Assembly (NCBI GenBank): GCA_041744735.1
Contig: JBGTKH010000634.1
Span: 1 to 15,258 of the forward strand
DNA: 15,258 nucleotides
Direction: 5' to 3'
DNA from: JBGTKH01 sp041744735
GTDB taxonomy: Bacteria > Planctomycetota > Planctomycetia > Pirellulales > Pirellulaceae
The notes beneath the pieces were generated by a model, which saw nothing but the letters and a program-made list of their open reading frames with translations, was not told where the DNA came from and did not search any database. The number at the start of each line of letters is the position of its first letter. The stretch's first letter is position 1. Below are positions 8,785 to 12,897 of this stretch, in pieces. The position numbers and the translations under genes are program-made.

Positions 8785-8863
8785 TGAGCCGTAGGCGCTA
8801 GCCTCGGGCCCGTTCGTCTGGTCAAACTTCCCTTCCGTGCCCGCGGCTTGCGCCGTCGGCTCA
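8785..8863. repeat. Palindromic repeat family 1, copy 2
   Basis: The left arm TGAGCCGTAGGCGCTAGCC and the right arm GGCTTGCGCCGTCGGCTCA pair with few mismatches over a 79-bp element. It has the same arms as the element at 4427-4502. It lies directly next to the sulfatase remnant, which may have been broken by it. Confidence 0.85.
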
Positions 8864-8871
8864 GTTTTCCC

Positions 8872-8964
8872 GCCACCAGCCAGATCTAGGAAAGTTGCCG
8901 CGATGTCCACGGAACTGACTAAGGCATCGGTTGTCGTCGCCGGCTTGATGCGCGCGGGCCACGG
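8872..8964 (-). pseudogene. Sulfatase remnant (about 31 codons)
   Basis: The minus strand reads PWPARIKPATTTDALVSS followed by VDIAATFLDLAGG. This is the conserved segment in the second half of formylglycine-dependent sulfatases (R/W-PARI...D-x-LVSSVDIAPTLLDLAG). Nothing else of the roughly 450-aa enzyme remains: upstream, a TGA directly precedes it in frame, and downstream it runs into palindromic repeat family 1. It shares its frame with the 93-aa gene before it, which ends at that TGA. Confidence 0.65.
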
Positions 8965-9246
8965 TCAGTGCCCTAACTCAGGAAACGCTTCCGTGAACTG
9001 CTTGAGCGCGACCAGCGACTTCACCTTTTGCAGCGACCGTTCCTGAGCCGCTTCGACCAGCGTCAACAATTGTTGATGCTCGGCGGCGGACAGCGACTCT
9101 TTTTGTTCGAGCATTCGTTGCAGCTTGCGTTGCAGCGCTCGCGGCAACTGATACTCGGCCACTTGGCGCAAAGCGACTTCGCAAGCTTTGAGTGCCTTGC
9201 GTCGGGAGGAAGCTGAACCAACTTCGCCAACCGTCTCCGAGGTCAT
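8965..9246 (-). CDS. Small helical protein of unknown function
   Basis: A 93-aa frame begins at the ATG at 9246 with GGAG 7 bases upstream, a strong reason for this start over the open extension to 9312. The product is charged and almost entirely helical. Stretches such as EYQLPRALQRKLQRMLEQKE and LSAAEHQQLLTLVEAAQERS are followed by LQKVKSLVALKQF. This two-helix pattern (LPxxLQxKLxxLL...LTxxExxxLxxLV) reminds me of small antitoxin-like or DNA-binding proteins of cyanobacteria and planctomycetes, but I cannot name a family. Its stop TGA is followed without any gap, in the same frame, by a sulfatase remnant, so its natural C-terminus may have been replaced by a few codons at the junction. No toxin-like partner is next to it. 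Confidence 0.6.
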   Translation of the reverse strand: MTSETVGEVGSASSRRKALKACEVALRQVAEYQLPRALQRKLQRMLEQKESLSAAEHQQLLTLVEAAQERSLQKVKSLVALKQFTEAFPELGH

Positions 9247-9694
9247 GCCGATTCTCCAAGCCATTGCAGCCGAGGTCGATTTCGACGCCTCGTTCTGTCG
9301 TCGTCCATTCACGGATGATTTTGGTATTTAGTCTGACACGACTTGAACGCTTCGACAAGCGGCTGATGGGGAGCGACGACACGCATCCATTTGGCGGCCG
9401 ATGGCGTGACACGATGGTTCCATCGCCGCTCCGCGACGAGATCGTTTGGCGTGATTGCCGACCGTGGATTGAAGCCACGACGACCTTCGGCGGTCGCTCT
9501 GCGACCAAGGCCAAGAACCAAGGTTTTTCACACCCGACACGTCTCTCCTCGATCAAAGCGGGGCCGCCGAGCCTCAGGTGCGAGCCAAGCCACCGGCCGC
9601 ACCCGCACTCGGTCGCCAATCCCGAACAGGGGCACGCTCGCACCCCGCTGTATTCCCTGAAACCCTGAAACCGAGTCAAAGCTCCAAGTTAGAA
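9247..9694. other. Gene-free region rich in hairpins
   Basis: About 450 bp hold no gene I can support, although frames are open on both strands. Clear hairpins are CGATGG-TT-CCATCG (9412-9425), CGTGG...CCACG (9463-9479) and GGTCGC-TCT-GCGACC (9492-9506), separated by GACCTTCGGC. They look like a further palindromic repeat family. The long frames here are low-complexity in composition (Arg, Pro, Ser, Gly) and fit antisense or spurious translation. Confidence 0.5.
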
Positions 9695-9723
9695 TTCACG
9701 GCGAACGCGAACCAGGCTATACT
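9695..9723 (+). promoter_or_regulatory. Predicted sigma-70-type promoter of the two-gene operon
   Basis: TTCACG (9695-9700) and TATACT (9718-9723) are separated by 17 bases, about 40 bp before the first start codon. They match the consensus at 4 of 6 and 5 of 6 positions. Whether this organism uses the standard consensus is assumed. Confidence 0.5.
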
Positions 9724-9761
9724 GGATTGATCGAGGGAACCATTGAGAACGGAGAATGAAC

Positions 9762-10058
9762 ATGTCGCGAAAAGCATTTGCAGCGGAAGTGGCGAACGGG
9801 AAGCTTCGTTTCCGGGAATCGTTGGCGGATCTCGAAGGACAGCGAGTGCTGGTGACACTCGGGCTGTATCCGCAGCAGGACGCGAGCGATGAACGGCTCC
9901 CGTTGTCGCCCGATCCCCAACCATTAAACGGGTTGGACATCGAACGGGACGTGAACTTTCGGATGCCGTTTCGGTGGGAAACCGTGACCGCTTCGGTTGG
10001 GGATGCGGGTTCGCTGCGCCCTTGCCTCATCCTGCCGGAGGAATCAGCGGATGAGTGA
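9762..10058 (+). CDS. 98-aa conserved-looking protein, first gene of a coupled pair
   Basis: The ATG at 9762 has GGAG 7 bases upstream; an ATG at 9756 is in frame but too close to that site. The product starts MSRKAFAAEVANGKLRFRES, followed by LADLEGQRVLVTL. This short beta-rich beginning resembles the N-terminus of small antitoxin-like proteins in which a basic strand-turn-strand segment is followed by a LEGQ-V-V-VT strand. The middle (YPQQDASDERLPLSPDPQP) is proline-rich and probably disordered. The end carries LDIERDVNFRMPFRWETVTA and PCLILPEE, which I associate with a planctomycete family of unknown role. The stop overlaps the start of the next gene by 8 bases (10051-10058), so the two should be translated together. 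An antitoxin or regulator role is only a guess. Confidence 0.75.
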   Translation: MSRKAFAAEVANGKLRFRESLADLEGQRVLVTLGLYPQQDASDERLPLSPDPQPLNGLDIERDVNFRMPFRWETVTASVGDAGSLRPCLILPEESADE

Positions 10059-10557
10059 TTCGTATCCCTGGTACGGTCTCGCCGATGGAGACCAACTGCA
10101 GCAGGGCGACCTCTTGATGGCGTGTCCCCTCGTTCGCCCCACGGCCACGAATGAATTTCAGCAACACTGGGCGGACGTGGTGGTCATGAGCCAATCTTGC
10201 GACTTGTCCAACGACAAGCTGGAGATCGTTCAGGTCTGTCCGCTGTGGTCCCTAGAGCAACTCGCGGCGGACCTGGAATTCTTTCGCGGCAAGCGCGGCC
10301 GTGAAGACCTGCGCCGAGGGAATCTTCCAGGCTACCACCTACTCAACCGCTGCGAATTGCCGGGGCATGAGTCGGATTATTGGGTCTGTGATTTTCGCTC
10401 GCTGTTCGGAATCCATGTGGCCGTGGCGAAGACTCTGGCGGCGGAACAGTCGCCGCGCGTGCGCCTTCTCCCGCCCTACCGCGAACATTTGGCCCAAGCC
10501 TTCGCCCGGTTTTTCATGCGCGTCGGTTTGCCAGTCGATGTGCCGCCGTTTGCCTGA
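10051..10557 (+). CDS. 168-aa SQSCDL-motif protein of unknown function, second gene of the pair
   Basis: The ATG at 10051 has a strong GGAGG (10037-10041) 9 bases upstream, inside the previous gene, and overlaps its stop. The frame is open upstream to 9997 but the overlap start is clearly better. Visible features are GDQLQQGDLLMACPL (13-27), VVVMSQSCDLSNDK (43-56), EDLRRGNLPGYHLL (85-98), DYWVCDFRSLFGI (109-121) and a well-formed tail RLLPPYREHLAQAFARFFMR (138-157) followed by VGLPVD. Five cysteines (25, 50, 63, 101, 113) plus His105 could bind a metal or form an active site. I recall related proteins with the same SQSCDL and YREHL-AFARFF segments as uncharacterised, and know no function. Downstream, on the other strand, is a decayed restriction enzyme. 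Confidence 0.82.
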   Translation: MSDSYPWYGLADGDQLQQGDLLMACPLVRPTATNEFQQHWADVVVMSQSCDLSNDKLEIVQVCPLWSLEQLAADLEFFRGKRGREDLRRGNLPGYHLLNRCELPGHESDYWVCDFRSLFGIHVAVAKTLAAEQSPRVRLLPPYREHLAQAFARFFMRVGLPVDVPPFA

Positions 10558-10649
10558 GCCACAACCACCGCCTGCGAAAGCTGCTCCGATACGGTCTTCG
10601 AACGCAGTTTCCTGATGGGCATCGCATCTCGTACAAATCTCTTTCGCGT

Positions 10650-11525
10650 GTCGAAGTCTTCTGCCGAGTGGCGGCCCCACTCGGCAAGATTCTGCTGCAC
10701 CAGCGACAGCGACGGGACGAGCACCAGCGTGAGAGGACAATGTTGTGCGCGGGTCTCCTGACCCCGCACAGGCGACCGACCGCAGGTCTCCTCTTCGCAT
10801 TTCGCATTTGCTTGCGGCACGCTCGATAAGTTAAGGGAGACCTGCGGTCCAGCAACAGTGGCTCGGTCGGGAGACCGGTCACAACCGTACAACCGCTCGG
10901 CGATCCACAGTGCGGTGAGCATCTTGCCCGTGCCGCAGGCCATGATGAGTCGGCCTCGGTCATGGTCTCGAAACCCGTTGACCACGGCGTGAATCGCCGT
11001 GGCTTGATGGGGTTGTGCAGTCCACCGAGGCAGCCGCGCGGCCGTTCCTCCAATCTGAACCGGCCACCGAACTTCTTCCGTCAGGAAATGACCGCGCAGA
11101 ACCAGTCCCACCGGCTTCTCTTGACCGTGAATCGTCCGGCGAGCCGTGGCCCCGATGTCGTCCGTCGTCGCCATGAGCAGTCGATAGGCGAACTGCGGAC
11201 GATTCGATTCGGAGAGGAACGAGTCGATTTCTCGTTTGGGGATTGCACGGCCGGGATGATCCGCCTTGGCCTGGATGGCCCACAATTCCCCCGTCCGCGT
11301 GCGAGCGACGATGTCGATTCCCGCATCCGTTCCCCACCGATCCGGCCAATCCTTCCACAGCCAGACTTTGTCGAACTGGCCTCGATACCGGGGCGCGTTT
11401 TCCAAGAACCACTGACACAGCCACTCGAAGTCGCTACCGAATGTATTTCCTTCGGCATCACGGCGAATCTTCGCTTCGATGTTCTCGAAGGTGCCTTGGA
11501 TCGAGGCAGCATCGGGGGTCGTCAT
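10650..11525 (-). pseudogene. Truncated Mrr-type nuclease / superfamily 2 helicase (type ISP-like restriction enzyme) remnant
   Basis: From the ATG at 11525 the first 150 residues are a PD-(D/E)xK nuclease domain of the Mrr type: FEWLCQWFLENAPRYRGQF, VWLWKDWPDRWGTDAGIDIVA and WAIQAK supply the D...QxK catalytic residues. A helicase start follows (PRWTAQPHQATAIHAVVNGF, then IMACGTGKMLTALWIAERL). Walker A normally reads GTGKT; here it is GTGKM, a likely inactivating C-to-T change. After about residue 214 a 147-bp palindromic repeat is inserted in frame, then PLTLVLVPSLSLVQQNLAEW (motif Ia region) resumes. Similarity fades near 10650, and the rest of the helicase, the methylase and the target-recognition domain are missing. 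The open frame continues to 10476 and overlaps the 168-aa gene antisense. Such enzymes cut unmodified phage DNA; this one must be dead. Confidence 0.8.
10737..10883. mobile_element. Palindromic repeat (family 2) inserted in frame in the helicase remnant
   Basis: The core is GACCGCAGGTCTCC (10778-10791) and its exact complement GGAGACCTGCGGTC (10836-10849). Outside lies a second imperfect pair, GGTCTCCTGACC and GGTCGGGAGACC. Two TTCGCAT heptamers (10794-10807) sit in the loop. The insert is 147 bp, or 49 codons, and separates two pieces of helicase that should be contiguous. The boundaries are inferred from where helicase similarity stops and resumes, so they may be off by several bases. Confidence 0.7.
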
Positions 11526-11654
11526 GATAACGTCTCGATGAACTTGAAAAAGAAAAACAGAATTTTCCCCGTAGAAATTGAGCCTCGCTGCATCGTCGTA
11601 CTTCCAACCTTGAAAGCACTCTACGAGCATTCACTCGAACCATTTTACGAACCT

Positions 11655-11720
11655 TCACTCGATGCTGCCAAACGAACACGCGATCGCGACCGCCAACAGA
11701 CAGGAAATGATGATACGCAT
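11655..11720 (-). CDS. Tiny 21-aa signal-peptide-like ORF
   Basis: The frame reads MRIIISCLLAVAIACSFGSI plus Glu and stop. It has an ideal ribosome binding site, GGAGGTAG (11727-11734 on the complement), 6 bases from the ATG. The peptide is a basic end followed by a hydrophobic core with a lipobox-like AIAC. It may be the surviving 5' end of a deleted lipoprotein gene, or a real small membrane peptide. It lies 26 bp after the stop of the PhoD-like remnant, in the same direction. Confidence 0.45.
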   Translation of the reverse strand: MRIIISCLLAVAIACSFGSIE

Positions 11721-11746
11721 CTGAGACTACCTCCATCACTAAAGAT

Positions 11747-12070
11747 CTAGCCGGTCTGGTTTTCACCACGGTTCTCCGCCTGCTGAATCGTCACCGGCCA
11801 GCCGGGAAACTGATTCGAGGGCTTGCCGTCGGTGGCATTGACGAGGAAACGGAATGACTCGATGAAATACGTCTTCTGCTCCGTGTCGAACGTGACGAAG
11901 CCGAAGCCGCTCCCCTTTTCGTGCGCCTTGTCGTAACGGTTCGGCGCCTTGCCGACCTGCGGATTACCCACGGCATAGACATAGACCTCTGTTCGGGCTC
12001 CAACGCCCGCAACTGCGCTCGCAGCGACCAACTTCAACGCGGTGCGCCTCGTGATTTCTTGATTCATCAT
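11747..12070 (-). pseudogene. Tat signal fused to the C-terminal end of a PhoD-like metallophosphoesterase (internal deletion)
   Basis: The 107-aa frame starts with a twin-arginine signal, MMNQEITRRTALKLVAASAV, which normally exports a folded protein of several hundred residues. It then jumps to RTEVYVYAVGNPQVGKAPNR, AHEKGSGFGFVTFDTEQKTY, ESFRFLVNATDG and QFPGWPVTIQQAENRG. These resemble the last 80 or so residues of planctomycete PhoD-like phosphoesterases (I recall VYAVGNP, KGSGFG and FPGWPVTI there). The joint is near residue 25. No metal-binding motif remains. The alternative, a genuine small Tat-exported protein, cannot be excluded because the frame is intact, with an AGGG ribosome binding site before the ATG. 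It begins only 7 bp after the stop of the preceding remnant, which suggests a former operon. Confidence 0.55.
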
Positions 12071-12077
12071 GGATGCC

Positions 12078-12430
12078 CTAGTGAACGAGAACTGAAATTG
12101 AATCGGAGATGCCCTCTTTGGAAAACGTCTCCGCCACGTTATTCGCCAGTGGGCGAGCGTCATCCCACGAATACACGGACACCTTCACCTCTCCTAGTTT
12201 ATGGGCGGTGATCAAGCCGAACTTGTCCACCGAGGCGCGGTGCAGCCGCTGTTGCGCAGTGCGGTCGAGTCGAGTGCGTTGCCCGCATAGTTGTGGTCGG
12301 CGAAGTCGAAGCCGTGCTTTTTCAATGCCTGCGACAGGTTTTCCTGGTTGGCCCGCAGCATCGCGGCCACCTCGGGGTTGGCCGGATCGCTGCCGGGCGG
12401 AGGAATCTGTTCTTGGTAACCGTCAACGCC
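12078..12430 (-). pseudogene. Remnant of an unrecognised protein with an apparent frameshift
   Basis: Codons from 12430 read DPANPEVAAMLRANQENLSQ and ALKKHGFDFADHNYAGNALD, and then the frame ends at a TGA at 12212. A second minus-strand frame takes over around 12250-12270 with QQRLHRASVDKFGLITAHKL, GEVKVSVYSWDDARPLANNV and AETFSKEGISDSISVLVH, ending in TAG at 12078. Both halves have ordinary protein composition, so I read them as one gene broken by a small insertion or deletion. I do not recognise the family. The 5' end is fused in frame to the sigma factor remnant at 12431, so its own start is lost. The TAG is 7 bp before the Tat-signal remnant. Confidence 0.55.
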
Positions 12431-12577
12431 GCTGGCTTCCTGAATCGCGTCATCGACGGAATTCCAGTCGGGCAGAATCGACCGGGCAAACGCGCGTAAA
12501 ACCCGTTCATGCTTGAGGGAAAGCAGCATGAACTCGCCTTCAGAGAGCTTTCGGGAATGGTCACTGGAACTCGACAT
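12431..12577 (-). pseudogene. N-terminal fragment of an ECF-type sigma factor, fused to unrelated sequence
   Basis: From the ATG at 12577 the frame gives 49 residues resembling sigma-70 region 2: KHERVLRAFARSILPDWNSV and DDAIQEAS, comparable to RHERRLYAFI...ADADDIMQETS in planctomycete and verrucomicrobial ECF factors. At the position where VVLWRKF would follow, the sequence switches to the remnant at 12430. Region 2.3 onward, including the DNA-binding region 4, is gone. An alternative start is the ATG at 12529, which has GAAGGCGAG upstream. A promoter-like block precedes the gene at 12581-12631. Confidence 0.65.
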
Positions 12578-12580
12578 ACA

Positions 12581-12631
12581 TTCCTATTCGCGTCACAGCC
12601 CGAACCTGCCGTCCTTTTCGCAATTTTTACG
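12581..12631 (-). promoter_or_regulatory. Promoter-like block before the sigma factor remnant (copy 2)
   Basis: The minus strand reads CGGCAGGT, 13 bases, CGAATAGG, preceded by GTAAAAATTGCGAAAAG. It matches the block at 8711-8759 with the same spacing. Its place in front of an ECF-type sigma gene suggests an autoregulated promoter. If CGAATAGG is the -10 box, the ATG at 12577 would lie at or very near the transcript start. Confidence 0.5.
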
Positions 12632-12635
12632 CGGT

Positions 12636-12759
12636 CTAGTGCTTTGTCAAAGCTTAATTTTGGGGTTGGCCAGTTACGTGGCGTAAGCTTCCAGCTTGCG
12701 TTAAATCGCGTTGGCAAGCAGGATGCTTACCCCACATTTTAGCTTTGACAAAGCACTAG
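12636..12759. mobile_element. MITE-like element with long terminal inverted repeats
   Basis: Both ends carry CTAGTGCTTTGTCAAAGCT in opposite orientation (19 identical bases, then 11 more with three mismatches ending in GGGG). The whole element is 124 bp. The interior holds a further hairpin around GCGTAAGCTTCCAGCTTGCG. It encodes nothing. No clear target-site duplication is visible beyond the palindromic CTAG ends. Confidence 0.8.
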
Positions 12760-12784
12760 TCGGAAACTGCGATCAGCCCTACAT

Positions 12785-12850
12785 CGTAACCCGAAGCGTA
12801 AGTGAGGGGCACCGTCGAGCTCCACTCCCTTGCTTACGCTTCGGGTTACG
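12785..12850. repeat. Palindromic repeat family 3 (CGTAACCCGAAGCGTAAG)
   Basis: A left arm of 24 bp (12785-12808, beginning CGTAACCCGAAGCGTAAG) pairs with the right arm at 12827-12850 with only two mismatches, leaving an 18-bp loop. It lies between the MITE-like element and the end of the FAD oxidoreductase gene and could end its transcription. I recall similar sequences from planctomycete spacers, unverified. Confidence 0.82.
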
Positions 12851-12897
12851 AAGCGGATCGCCTCACTAGCATTTGCCGATATGAATTGGACGGAGTA

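Noticed and set aside
9192..9668. 158-codon plus-strand frame
   Set aside because: Composition is rich in Arg, Pro, Ser and His with no recognisable domain; it covers the same hairpin cluster and lacks a ribosome binding site.
8978..9679. 233-codon minus-strand frame
   Set aside because: It overlaps the 93-aa gene in another frame and otherwise crosses a hairpin-rich region; no domain or ribosome binding site is visible.
10476..10649. Continuation of the helicase frame
   Set aside because: Residues here do not resemble helicase sequence and the last part is antisense to the well-supported 168-aa gene.
11526..11630. 35-residue extension of the restriction helicase remnant (ATG at 11630)
   Set aside because: No ribosome binding site and no similarity to the usual N-terminus; the ATG at 11525 leads directly into the nuclease domain.
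10962..11750. 262-codon plus-strand frame
   Set aside because: It is antisense to the restriction helicase remnant, whose nuclease and helicase motifs are clear.
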